64,000 nucleotides of DNA, taken from contig JAAWWF010000010.1 of assembly GCA_021404565.1 (NCBI GenBank), forward strand, positions 157,581 through 221,580, given 5' to 3'. A model generated the notes under the pieces. That model made no database searches. It was given only the letters and a program-made list of their open reading frames with translations, and was not told the origin of the DNA. Below, piece after piece: positions 26,897-34,596 of the stretch. This DNA is from Roseivirga sp. Its GTDB lineage: Bacteria; Bacteroidota; Bacteroidia; Cytophagales; Cyclobacteriaceae. Within the stretch, counting starts at the first letter, position 1. Each line of letters starts with the position of its first letter. A program made the translations under genes and the position numbers.

Positions 26897-27195
26897 CGTG
26901 TTCTTAGATTTTGGTGAGTAAATGCAGGATGAGAGGTGTAATTACCTTCCCTCCATCAATTAAAAAATTGACCAAAGATTACGGGCCCTTCTTCGGTCTC
27001 AAAGAACTTTGATAAGGCTAAGTTGAGGGATACAATGAACAGATTTATGAGCTGAAATGCCCAAATCAAAAAACAGGTAGAAATACTCACAATCAAGAAG
27101 AAATTACCCCAGCAACTTTTACAGCTTATTCCTTAACTTCAGTCTGATCTTAGAAAATTTAAGTCTGAGACAACCTATAACCAAACACAGTAAAA

Positions 27196-28506
27196 ATGAG
27201 ACCATCAAACCCAAAATGGCCCAAAACTACCAAGGCCTACAAACAGCTCAAAAAACAGATAGAAAAAGATGAAAAATTTGCCAGGGCACTGGAAGTGTCC
27301 TTGCTGGTAGCACAGCAAAAAGCCTGGAGCCAGCTGAATCCGGATTTATACCATGCCCTGGATGATGAATTTGGTGGTGGTGGTCAGGGCTGGCCCGACT
27401 CTCCCCAGGCCTATCTGGACTACGTAGAAAAGTACCTGGTGCTGGTACCCAATGAGGAAGACGATCCTGACTACCCTGAAGCCTGGACCAGCAATGACGA
27501 ACAAAACGGCTATAATCAAAAAGTCTATGATTTACTATGCCAATTCTATTTCCTGGTAGATCAGCCGGCACCCACCATTGAAGGAACACTGCAGAATTAC
27601 AAAAACGGCAACTTTAAGTTCTCAGATTGGCTGGACCAGTTTGCCATAGCTTGGGGGAAATTCCTTAACACCGATGAATCACTTACCACCAGAACATTGG
27701 CCTCCTTTATTGCCGACCCCATGTATAACATGGACTGGTATATTGATGGTGCCAAACACTGGAAATCATTTAATCAATTCTTTTACCGTGAATTCAATGG
27801 AGCTGATAAAAAGACAGGGCGTAGTCCTCTCCGGCCCATTGGAGAACCTGGGAATAACAATGCCATTGTATCTCCGGCAGATTGTACCTACAAAATGGAA
27901 TACCCGATCAATGAAAAGGGAGATGTGCTGGGCATCAACGGTAAGCCCACGAGCCTGAAACTTAAGAATACCCACTCGGTATATACCGTAGCAGAGCTAT
28001 TAGATGACAAGAAGCTGGCAAAGCACTTTCATGGCGGCACCTTTGTACATTACTTCCTCAGCCCTTTTGATTACCATAGATTTCACTCTCCGGTAGATGG
28101 TAAGGTAATGGAATGCCGTAAAGTGAGAGGCAAAGTATACCTGGATGTAAACCTTACTGGCGATGGGCAATTTGATGCACCCGACAGCTCTGAGGGAGGC
28201 TATGAATTTCAACAGGCACGTGGCGTATTTGTGGTAGATGCCGGTAAACCTTTGGGTATGGTAGCGGCTATTCCCATAGGTATGGCCCAGGTTTCTGGCG
28301 TAGACATGTACACTAAAAAGCTGGAAGGAAAGCATGTTCAGAAGGGTGACGAGTTCGGGAAGTTTATGTTTGGAGGATCTGATATTATCCTGCTCTTCCA
28401 GAAAAACCCGCATCTCTACTTATGGAAGAAAGACCCCTCGCATAACCCTATCCATTTTCAATACGGCCAGGTAAGTGCTTATTGGGATGTGAATAAGCAG
28501 ATTTAG
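27196..28506 (+). CDS. PsiD-like phosphatidylserine decarboxylase-family protein
   Basis: A 436-residue protein. The C-terminal two-thirds is the PSD fold: FNQFFYREF, IVSPADC (Asp of the triad), FVHYFLSPFDYHRFHSPVDG (His), and a pyruvoyl cleavage site in FMFGGSDI (Ser395). The N-terminal 130 residues and the long FNQFF region resemble fungal PsiD-type decarboxylases rather than the short bacterial Psd for phospholipid synthesis, and no membrane anchor is visible. The usual LGST at the cleavage site is GGSD here. It may decarboxylate an amino acid or aromatic substrate; the substrate is not inferable. Confidence 0.8.
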   Translation: MRPSNPKWPKTTKAYKQLKKQIEKDEKFARALEVSLLVAQQKAWSQLNPDLYHALDDEFGGGGQGWPDSPQAYLDYVEKYLVLVPNEEDDPDYPEAWTSNDEQNGYNQKVYDLLCQFYFLVDQPAPTIEGTLQNYKNGNFKFSDWLDQFAIAWGKFLNTDESLTTRTLASFIADPMYNMDWYIDGAKHWKSFNQFFYREFNGADKKTGRSPLRPIGEPGNNNAIVSPADCTYKMEYPINEKGDVLGINGKPTSLKLKNTHSVYTVAELLDDKKLAKHFHGGTFVHYFLSPFDYHRFHSPVDGKVMECRKVRGKVYLDVNLTGDGQFDAPDSSEGGYEFQQARGVFVVDAGKPLGMVAAIPIGMAQVSGVDMYTKKLEGKHVQKGDEFGKFMFGGSDIILLFQKNPHLYLWKKDPSHNPIHFQYGQVSAYWDVNKQI

Positions 28507-28513
28507 AAACAAC

Positions 28514-28545
28514 AAAGCCCGCAGAGAATGATCTTTGCGGGCTTT
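28514..28545. terminator. Bidirectional terminator between PsiD-like and GNA-lectin genes
   Basis: AAAGCCCGCA (28514-28523) pairs with TGCGGGCTTT (28536-28545), a perfect 10-bp stem with A- and T-rich ends. It lies between the convergent PsiD-like and lectin genes, so it can stop both. Confidence 0.88.
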
Positions 28546-28551
28546 TTCTAA

Positions 28552-28884
28552 TCAACTGTTTGTATTGGTCGCCCAAACGGCAACAGGTTGGTAAATAACC
28601 ACATTACCATCGTCTTGTACAATCAGATAGGCACCGTTCTTTCCAGCCGTATTACTAGCCCATAATACTTCACGATCGTTATAACCATAAAGTACACAGT
28701 TGCCATCCTCTTGCATCACACACTCTTTCGCAGCACGTCCTGCCGTGTTTGTTGCCCATAGATATCCTTCACTATTATAAAGCACCAGGTTTCCATCGTC
28801 TTGCAAGATAAGTCGGTACTTTCCATTCTGTGATTTGAGCTGCTTACCTCTCTCAAGTAGCTGCCCAGGTAATAATCTGTCCAT
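28552..28884 (-). CDS. GNA-type (B-lectin) mannose-binding-like lectin
   Basis: A 110-residue single B-lectin domain without a signal peptide. All three family motifs QxDxNxVxY are intact: QDDGNLVLY (28-36), QEDGNCVLY (58-66) and QDDGNVVIY (90-98), each followed by WATN or WASN. In plant and bacterial relatives these three faces of a beta-prism bind mannose. The protein would be cytoplasmic unless exported by a non-Sec route. It has a full leader with the optional extra hairpin, and the ATG is 18 bases after AGAGTAGG. Confidence 0.92.
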   Translation of the reverse strand: MDRLLPGQLLERGKQLKSQNGKYRLILQDDGNLVLYNSEGYLWATNTAGRAAKECVMQEDGNCVLYGYNDREVLWASNTAGKNGAYLIVQDDGNVVIYQPVAVWATNTNS

Positions 28885-28902
28885 GATATTTGTTTTTCAT
28901 CC

Positions 28903-29020
28903 CCTACTCTCTAAGGCTTTTTCGCAACCGCTAAAGCTTTTAGCGAACGCGGTCGATTTCCGCCTCCCGAGGATAACCTCTCGGGAAAGGCCGTTTTTTT
29001 AAGTGGGTTCTGCTCCACTT
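28903..29020 (-). promoter_or_regulatory. Shared structured leader, copy 6 (full, with extra hairpin)
   Basis: On the minus strand: P1 AAGTGG/CCACTT, the A-rich linker, P2 TTTCCCGAG/CTCGGGAGG (9 pairs), the P3 block interrupted by an extra hairpin with a perfect 7-bp stem CGCTAAA/TTTAGCG, then AAAAAGCC and AGAGTAGG. It differs from copy 7 at only about three positions over 118 bases, although the genes they precede are unrelated. Confidence 0.8.
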
Positions 29021-29095
29021 TTCAAGCCGGGTTAGACATAATTGCTTAATTCCGAACTGAATTTCACATTGAATTTATAGATGTATGTCCAGTGT

Positions 29096-29485
29096 TTATT
29101 TCCATAAACAGCCAAGGTCGATACGCCCATTGAAAAGGTGTTGAAGTGTCAGAATAGTAAAACCATCGACCTTTAGCTTTGCCGTAGGTTTAATACCAGC
29201 ACAATCCCATTTACTCAGGGAGATCATAAGGCCTGAATCCTCTCCAAGATTTCCAGGAATCTCGATTTGGGTATGAAAGTCTTCGCAAAGTTTGAATGGA
29301 CAATACCAATTTTCACCCTCATACTGAACATTCAAAAAGTGTATGCCAGGTGTTATAATCCATTGAATCTTACCAATAGTCAGTTTTAGAGGCTTTGCAT
29401 TAAACTCTAATTGTTTCTCCCAACAGATCGCACTCGGAAACGAGGGTCCCTGGTTCACATCATTTTTGTTTTCTTTTTTAGACAT
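29096..29485 (-). CDS. Small protein of unknown function with shared leader
   Basis: A 129-residue protein without a signal peptide. The N-terminal 15 residues are polar and Lys/Asn-rich; the rest shows a beta-strand pattern with Trp and Phe spaced throughout (KIQWIITPGIHFLNV, then CPFKLCEDF). Five Cys are present. I do not recognise the family, but the length, lack of signal peptide and leader place it with the neighbouring small lectins. The ATG is 17 bases after AGAGTAGG. Confidence 0.68.
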   Translation of the reverse strand: MSKKENKNDVNQGPSFPSAICWEKQLEFNAKPLKLTIGKIQWIITPGIHFLNVQYEGENWYCPFKLCEDFHTQIEIPGNLGEDSGLMISLSKWDCAGIKPTAKLKVDGFTILTLQHLFNGRIDLGCLWK

Positions 29486-29502
29486 GTTTGAATTTTTAAT
29501 TT

Positions 29503-29620
29503 CCTACTCTCTAAGGCTTTTTCGCAACCGCTAAAGCTTTTAGCGAACGCGGTCGGTTTCCGCCTCCCGAGGATAACCTCTCGGGAAAGGTCGTTTATTT
29601 AAGTGGGTTCTGCTCCACTT
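29503..29620 (-). promoter_or_regulatory. Shared structured leader, copy 7 (full, with extra hairpin)
   Basis: Almost the same as copy 6: P1 AAGTGG/CCACTT, the linker AAATAAACGA, P2 TTTCCCGAG/CTCGGGAGG, the P3 block with the 7-bp inserted hairpin, and AGAGTAGG, 17 bases before the ATG. The near-identity to copy 6 ends at the leader border. Confidence 0.8.
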
Positions 29621-29660
29621 TCAAAGTCTTTCGTTCGGCCTCTGGCCGAAGCCATAGCAG

Positions 29661-29978
29661 TTACTCACGCCATGGTCCTGTACTTAGAGCAACAAAGCAA
29701 AAGGGCCTTTTCAGATGGCATCCGGCAACATTTTGAATAGACACCTCAAATGAATTTTTGCTTCGCTTGCTCAATGAAATAATGGGCGGACTACACTCTT
29801 TCTCAGAGGAATCACAGCTCAGGAGGACAATAGGTGCTGACTTAAAAAAACCACTTCTGCACTCTACGGAATAGGTTTTTTTCCCCTCTTTATAACTACT
29901 CTTAAAATTTTCACCGTTGACAGGGTTACCATCCCTTCCTACTCTCCCAACAATTGCTTTACGGGCATTATTTTCCAT
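29661..29978 (-). CDS. Small beta-sandwich protein resembling tail-fibre tips
   Basis: A 105-residue protein with no signal peptide. Its spacing of motifs (KAIVGRVGRDG, GENFKSS, YSVECRSGFFKSAPIVLLS, then SFEVSIQN and PFCFVAL) matches a common C-terminal beta-sandwich of phage tail fibres and H-type-lectin-like proteins, where the SAP and F-V-A-L strands recur. This is a pattern match only. It has the P1-like part of the shared leader but no clear AGAGTAGG, so its leader is degenerate. It is the first of three minus-strand small genes after module 2. Confidence 0.6.
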   Translation of the reverse strand: MENNARKAIVGRVGRDGNPVNGENFKSSYKEGKKTYSVECRSGFFKSAPIVLLSCDSSEKECSPPIISLSKRSKNSFEVSIQNVAGCHLKRPFCFVALSTGPWRE

Positions 29979-30074
29979 TTTTATTCAGGGTTATTGTTTT
30001 TAAATCTCTGCTCTTTTCAATAGCCAGCGGCAAAGGGCTAATGCTCTACACAGGCATGATTAAAAAGTCAGTCC

Positions 30075-30104
30075 CGTTTTTTTCAAGTGGGTTCTGCTCC
30101 ACCT
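30075..30104 (-). promoter_or_regulatory. Degenerate shared leader, copy 8 (P1 and linker only)
   Basis: On the minus strand, AGGTGGAGCAGAACCCACTTG keeps the P1 stem (with one G-U) and is followed by AAAAAAACG, the leader's linker. The P3 block and AGAGTAGG are not present in the 97 bases leading to the ATG at 29978. Confidence 0.6.
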
Positions 30105-30216
30105 CTATTAGTTTTTCTGATACTAATTTGAGCAAGGGATAAGAGTATTGTTAGAGGTAGATCACCCTAAAAGTGAATAGGGCTAAATCGCTCTTTCAGA
30201 TTTTGATATAAAAACA

Positions 30217-30293
30217 AAAAGACCGTAGTGAAACACTACCGTCTTTTCCAAGAGTTTCGGACAAACTAAAGAGACTCCCGGTCAGGCCGGGAG
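30217..30293 (-). terminator. Two terminator hairpins after sensory module 2
   Basis: CTCCCGG/CCGGGAG (30275-30293), then a longer hairpin AAAAGACCGTAGTG/CACTACCGTCTTTT (30217-30247) with a T-rich end on the minus strand. Together they end the module 2 operon close after the response regulator and separate it from the lectin-like genes. Confidence 0.82.
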
Positions 30294-30302
30294 TGACATT
30301 TC

Positions 30303-30956
30303 TTACTCCGGCAAAAAACCCTTGCGTACCGCTTCCATAATCAGCTTGGCGGTATTATGTACATTAAACTTCTGTAAGAGGCTGGTGCGATGCCCATCTA
30401 CTGTACGGGTGCTGATAAAAAGCTTCTCTCCGATCTCCTTATTCGAGAGTCCCTCTGCGATCAGCTCCAACACCTGCTGCTCTCTACGACTGAGCACAAT
30501 CTCCTGCCCCAGTTTGGGAGGAGTTTTGGTCTTACGCTTCAGTCCTCCGAGCAATGCCTGGGAGGTACGGTCATTATAATACATTCCGTACTGGTAGACA
30601 GTGATAATGGCCTTCTTGAGTTCCTCCCGGTTGGTATCCTTTAGCAGATAGCCATTCACGCCCAATTCCATCAGGTAGGCGATCATACGCTCTTCTTTGT
30701 GCATGGTCAGTACCAATACCCGAAGCTCAGGATAGAGATCATGCACTCGTTGATAAGTTTCAATGCCGTTCATATCCGGCATATCCAGATCCAGTAGGAG
30801 TACATCCGGCATTTGGGTTTTTAGCCTTTCCAATAGTGCCGCACCACTACCTACATCAAAAATCAGTTCTATTTCTTCTACCCGGGAGAGTAGTAAATCT
30901 ATGCCTTCTCTGAACAATGCATGATCGTCCACCAGGGCTGTTGTTATAATTTTCAT
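30303..30956 (-). CDS. NarL/FixJ-type response regulator (sensory module 2)
   Basis: A 217-residue regulator, closely related to those at 2980 and 47166. The receiver domain has VDDHALFREG, the phosphoacceptor Asp in LLLDLDMPDMNG, and the Lys in GYLLKD; the LuxR-type helix-turn-helix reads LSRREQQVLELIAEGLSNKEIGEKLF and TVDGHR. Its ATG overlaps the kinase stop by four bases (ATGA), a translational-coupling arrangement. Two strong terminators follow. Confidence 0.94.
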   Translation of the reverse strand: MKIITTALVDDHALFREGIDLLLSRVEEIELIFDVGSGAALLERLKTQMPDVLLLDLDMPDMNGIETYQRVHDLYPELRVLVLTMHKEERMIAYLMELGVNGYLLKDTNREELKKAIITVYQYGMYYNDRTSQALLGGLKRKTKTPPKLGQEIVLSRREQQVLELIAEGLSNKEIGEKLFISTRTVDGHRTSLLQKFNVHNTAKLIMEAVRKGFLPE

Positions 30957-31735
30957 CTTTTGTTTATGTCAATGGTTACCTGTATCCCTCCTCTGGAAGG
31001 ACTTTCGATAGTAAAATGCCCGTTCAGAGCATTAATTCGGCTTTCCATATTCTTTAAGCCGAGGCCTTTGGGAGTATCACCATTTTCAGGCAATCCCCGG
31101 CCGTTATCCTGGTATGACAGGAAAAAGCGATGTGGCAGGGAACTCATTTCCAGGGCTGCTTCAGTGGCCTTTGCATGACGAATGGTGTTGGTTAGTAACT
31201 CCTGCACCACGCGGTAGATATTCAATTCATCCTGCTGTGCCAGTCGATAGTCATAAGCAGTATTAACATTGACCTTTAACTCGCCAGTTTCCTCCAGCTT
31301 GTGCGCCAGGTCTGCTATGGCTTCTGCAAGCCCCAGGGTTTCCAACACCACGGGCCTCAGGTCAGCACTTACCCGCCTTACCGACTCCACTGTATCTCCC
31401 AAAAGCTGATCAATCTTTTGGCTGGCAATGACCTTACCCTCCTCATCCTCCTCCTGCCAGTACCGTACATAGAGCCGCGTGGTAGAAAGCATCACACCTA
31501 CCCCATCATGCAGCTCACGACCGATACGGTCCCGCTCTACTTCCTGGCTTTCGATCGTAGCCTGTAGTAATTCCAACTGATGAGCTTCTTCCGCTTGCTT
31601 ATGCTTACGTTCCTGCCTTAGGAGCTTTCGCTGATATACCACCACAAAGAGCACAATGACCAGGGTAAGAAAAAACATCCCGATCATTCCCACCACCAAG
31701 GCATTGATATCTGCTGCTACTCCGGCTTCATCCAT
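30953..31735 (-). CDS. NarL-type sensor histidine kinase with short membrane anchor (module 2)
   Basis: A 260-residue kinase beginning MDEAGVAAD. One helix (about 13-33) is followed by a Lys/Arg-rich coiled coil and the HisKA_3 motif RELHDGVGVMLS with the phosphoacceptor His. The HATPase domain has the N-box ELLTNTIRHAKA, DNGRGL, and a GLGLKNMESRI glycine box. There is no extracytoplasmic domain. The start overlaps the membrane-protein gene by 19 bases and the end overlaps the regulator by four, so all three genes are tightly coupled. Confidence 0.94.
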   Translation of the reverse strand: MDEAGVAADINALVVGMIGMFFLTLVIVLFVVVYQRKLLRQERKHKQAEEAHQLELLQATIESQEVERDRIGRELHDGVGVMLSTTRLYVRYWQEEDEEGKVIASQKIDQLLGDTVESVRRVSADLRPVVLETLGLAEAIADLAHKLEETGELKVNVNTAYDYRLAQQDELNIYRVVQELLTNTIRHAKATEAALEMSSLPHRFFLSYQDNGRGLPENGDTPKGLGLKNMESRINALNGHFTIESPSRGGIQVTIDINKR

Positions 31736-32370
31736 AAGGCTATATTAAAGCAGAGATAGTGAATGATATTTAAGAGAGTATTCAGTGTGAATAGACTTGA
31801 TGCATTCTCAAAATGCAACGATATCAACCAATCAAGGAAAGTGAACATTACAAAGATGCTGGAAAAGTAAATCAACACTCCTATGCTAATCCAAAACATA
31901 GCACTCCGTTCAATTCGCTGATACGCCATCCGATTCAAGGCTATGAAGAAAAACCCAACAGACAAGGTTATCATGATGATACAAGAAACGATGATCACAT
32001 TGGTGTTTGGAGTTGTTAGAGGTTGCCAAAAAAGCACATTCATCAAGGCATAGATTGCCATGACTGGAATACTGATTTTAAGAAACGGGGCTAACCTAGT
32101 TTTGGCATTGGCATTGGAGAAGATCAATGCCAAAAGGCAATACTCCAGTACAGCATAAACATGGAAGGTTGGATATGTGTTTTCGCTAAGAATTTCAACG
32201 AAGTAAGGGGCTATTTCAGTCAAGAAGGCAATTACTAATAGCCAGGTTAATAGCTTTTGTATACGCCCCAAACTAGCATATCTCCATATACCTGAAAAGC
32301 CCCCTATGAATATCAATCCAATTGGAATCCAGGATATTAATTGGACAACTTCTTGATTAATCATTTCCAA
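31717..32370 (-). CDS. Seven-helix membrane protein, candidate sensor (module 2)
   Basis: A 217-residue protein of about seven hydrophobic helices. Conserved with the module 3 copy are FHVYAVLEYCLLALIF (helix 3), the loop PNTNV before helix 5, RSAMFWISIGVLIYFSS (helix 6) and a C-terminal ALWMKPE. The shared polar residues inside helices suggest a functional core, but no known motif was seen. It lies 11 bases after the CPxxC protein gene and overlaps the kinase by 19 bases. Confidence 0.85.
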   Translation of the reverse strand: MEMINQEVVQLISWIPIGLIFIGGFSGIWRYASLGRIQKLLTWLLVIAFLTEIAPYFVEILSENTYPTFHVYAVLEYCLLALIFSNANAKTRLAPFLKISIPVMAIYALMNVLFWQPLTTPNTNVIIVSCIIMITLSVGFFFIALNRMAYQRIERSAMFWISIGVLIYFSSIFVMFTFLDWLISLHFENASSLFTLNTLLNIIHYLCFNIALWMKPE

Positions 32371-32381
32371 TTAAATGGCTC

Positions 32382-33089
32382 TCAGTCCGGGCAATTAGTC
32401 GGACATGGATGGATGTATTCTACGCCTCCAAAGACTAATTTAATCCAGCGAATGATCGATGTTATACCTGAACTAGGCCGCAGTACAAACGTGGGAGCAA
32501 ATATATAAGGGTAATAGTTTCTCAAACCTTGTGGTTTAACGCCTAGATAAATGTCGAGCGCTCCGCTTTTAAACCTGCCGTTCTCAATTAACATATTAAA
32601 GGTGATGAAATTAGAACTTATAGTGCTACTAAAATAATAACCTTCTAATATTGGCGGGTCCACATGATTCTTCATGAAGACTTGATATAAGTCAGGATGA
32701 GGGTAATCGGTCCAGTCTCTCATAAACCCCTTCCTCTCGACTAGTGTAACAATTTTCTCGGATAGAAGAGCCAATGCACTAACCTTAAGCGTTGTAGCTT
32801 CTATTGGAAAATCATAATGGTTCTCGCTTCCTTTTATCAATACCCTCAAAACAGGACGAAAATCTGATTTATCTGGTTCTCTCTCCTGCCTTAAAGCCAT
32901 CGTTAAGAAAAAAGCGCTAATGCTTTCCCCGGATGGGATCTGTTCATTAATAAGTTTAGAGTCAATGCTCAAAAACTGAACACGCCTTCTTTTATCAATT
33001 TCTAGATTTTTGTTTCTTATATAGAAAGCTTCATTCAACTGACTATATGATGCTTTTTCCCAATTAGGTTCATATGATTCATCACTCAT
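32382..33089 (-). CDS. CPxxC-tail protein of sensory module 2 (unknown function)
   Basis: A 235-residue soluble protein, no signal peptide. It aligns with the module 3 copy through a MALRQEREPDKSDFRPVLRVL block, LDIYLGVKPQGL and FAPTFVLRP, and ends VEYIHPCPTNCPD. The C-terminal CPxxC is the only part clearly shared with all three copies besides the FxP-V/E strand, and the two Cys sit within the last six residues. It is first in the module, with the membrane protein 11 bases downstream. Its role is not known. Confidence 0.8.
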   Translation of the reverse strand: MSDESYEPNWEKASYSQLNEAFYIRNKNLEIDKRRRVQFLSIDSKLINEQIPSGESISAFFLTMALRQEREPDKSDFRPVLRVLIKGSENHYDFPIEATTLKVSALALLSEKIVTLVERKGFMRDWTDYPHPDLYQVFMKNHVDPPILEGYYFSSTISSNFITFNMLIENGRFKSGALDIYLGVKPQGLRNYYPYIFAPTFVLRPSSGITSIIRWIKLVFGGVEYIHPCPTNCPD

Positions 33090-33270
33090 AACAAATAATT
33101 TAATAGATTAAAGGTTTATCTCACAGTAAAAGCACCATTACTTCTACTTATATTTTTATCTCATGACAAATGAATTAATAAATTATTAGTCAGGTTTAAA
33201 TAAATAAACCAGAACAAGGAGATAATCAGCGGGTGCAAACAGGTGAATTAGCGGGGTTCTAAAACAATAA

Positions 33271-33890
33271 ATCAGACCATAGATATTAGACAAAAGACGA
33301 GCGAGAGTCGTTGTTTTAAAGCAGCCAAGCCCTTAACTTAATCACCGATGCCCCGCCCCACCTACCATGTATATGTTATAGAGCTTTCTAAGAGAGTATA
33401 CTCTGAAAACCGTAAGTTCCGGGAGGCGAATCCTCAGTTTAACGGGGTGCTGGAATGCCTCTATGTGGGTATGACCAGCAAAACGCCCCAGGAACGATTT
33501 AAGCAGCATAAAACAGGAGCATTGAGCAAAAAAGGGCATAAAATCTCAGCGAACATTGTGGAGAAGTATGGCCTGTATTTACGCCCAAGCTTGTATAACC
33601 ATATTGATCCATTTATCACGCGGGCTGCTGCACTAAAAATGGAAAAGCAGCTGACCCTGGAGTTGAGGAGGAAAAGGTATGCTGTGTGGTCTAATTAGCT
33701 ATTGTAAGACTTAAGACGGTAGATTTTAGATTTTAGACGAGATGTATGTCTCTGATATAGGTTGAACACAACTGTGGAGAAGTAAAGACTAACATCAAAC
33801 AACAACCAGCCATATCAGGAAATCTGTTAACGAGTGGTCAGATGATAGATTTCAGACCATAGCAATGGATAAAAAGACTTAGATCACTGA
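33271..33890. repeat. Short AT-rich degenerate repeats flanking the first GIY-YIG gene
   Basis: ATCAGACCATAGATATTAGACAAAAGAC-like sequence (33271-33300) lies upstream of the GIY-YIG gene, and related AGATTTTAGATTTTAGACGAG (about 33722-33742) and GATAGATTTCAGACCATAG (33844-33862) sequences lie downstream. A further relative, TTAGATATCAGACAAAAGA, is at 21389-21407. Copies are short and variable, so their limits are uncertain. The coordinates span the area containing them and the nuclease gene. Confidence 0.45.
33348..33698 (+). CDS. GIY-YIG nuclease superfamily protein
   Basis: A 116-residue protein with the GIY-YIG layout: YHVYVIEL as the first strand, LYVGMTSKTPQERFKQHKTG as the second strand with the catalytic Arg, and a later Glu in ALKMEKQLTLEL. 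Single-domain members of this family are abundant in Bacteroidota genomes and most have no known role; the family cuts DNA in characterised cases. It is flanked by short repeats. The second copy at 46541-46885 is a relative but is not closely identical. Confidence 0.85.
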   Translation: MPRPTYHVYVIELSKRVYSENRKFREANPQFNGVLECLYVGMTSKTPQERFKQHKTGALSKKGHKISANIVEKYGLYLRPSLYNHIDPFITRAAALKMEKQLTLELRRKRYAVWSN

Positions 33891-33935
33891 TCTTTCTTAT
33901 GAAGTCCGCGTATCTATTGTTTTAGAGAAATCATC

Positions 33936-34505
33936 ATGGATATCTATATCATCACCGGACCACCCTACTCAGGCAAGGGAACCCAATCGGAGATTTTAAC
34001 ACGGGAACTTCAACTAAAGCATATTTCAACAGGCGATCGCTGCAGACTGGAACAGGAGCAACAAACAGCAATCGGGCTTGTTATGGCCGAATACCATAGG
34101 AAAGGCGATCTGGTACCTGATAGTATAATGAAATCGCTATTCGGACAGATTCTGGATGAAAACATTGAGGAAATCGGAATTATTCTGGATGGATACCCAA
34201 GAACAACTGCTCAGGTAGATACTCTTCTGGAACTCGTAAGAGAAAAAGGGCTCAGGATTAAAAGAGTGTTAAACATCGAAGTGCCCAGAGCTGAACTTAT
34301 GAAACGGGCCATGGAGAGAGCCAGCACATCTGACCGGGAAGATGATAAAGCCCCGGCCACTCACATCAAGCGCATAGAGATATTTGAGGCCACGACAAAA
34401 CCTGCTATAGCCTATATGAAAGAAAAACTGAGGGTAGATACTTTTAATGGCATGGGGACTATTGAGGAAACATCCAGACTTATCAGAAAGTCATTTAACC
34501 AATAG
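33936..34505 (+). CDS. Adenylate kinase-family nucleoside monophosphate kinase
   Basis: A 189-residue cytosolic kinase. The P-loop is GPPYSGKGT (residues 8-16), followed by the nucleotide-binding STGD-R, and the NMP-binding motif DGYPRT near 88-93. It phosphorylates a nucleoside monophosphate using ATP. It lacks the zinc/LID insertion and is the short form of about 190 residues. The usual adk gene is expected elsewhere, so this may be a paralogue with altered substrate. The surrounding genes do not suggest a pathway. Confidence 0.88.
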   Translation: MDIYIITGPPYSGKGTQSEILTRELQLKHISTGDRCRLEQEQQTAIGLVMAEYHRKGDLVPDSIMKSLFGQILDENIEEIGIILDGYPRTTAQVDTLLELVREKGLRIKRVLNIEVPRAELMKRAMERASTSDREDDKAPATHIKRIEIFEATTKPAIAYMKEKLRVDTFNGMGTIEETSRLIRKSFNQ

Positions 34506-34596
34506 GCAAGGACAGGAACAGTATCACCTGCCCCATCCTTATCATTAACTGTGAATCTACCTATCTGCTCAATCATTGCCCTACCAGTCTGCTTGA

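Noticed and set aside
28903..29620. preQ1-I riboswitch at the P1 hairpin
   Set aside because: P1 plus the A-rich tail looks like the small preQ1-I layout, but the loop has no partner for the tail's CGA, the element is far from the ribosome-binding region, and the downstream genes have no link to queuosine.
21516..29978. Integron cassette array
   Set aside because: Small, unrelated, co-oriented genes with a repeated structured element suggested attC sites, but the elements lie upstream of each gene, lack the GTTRRRY/RYYYAAC ends, some genes have their own terminators, and no integrase is present.
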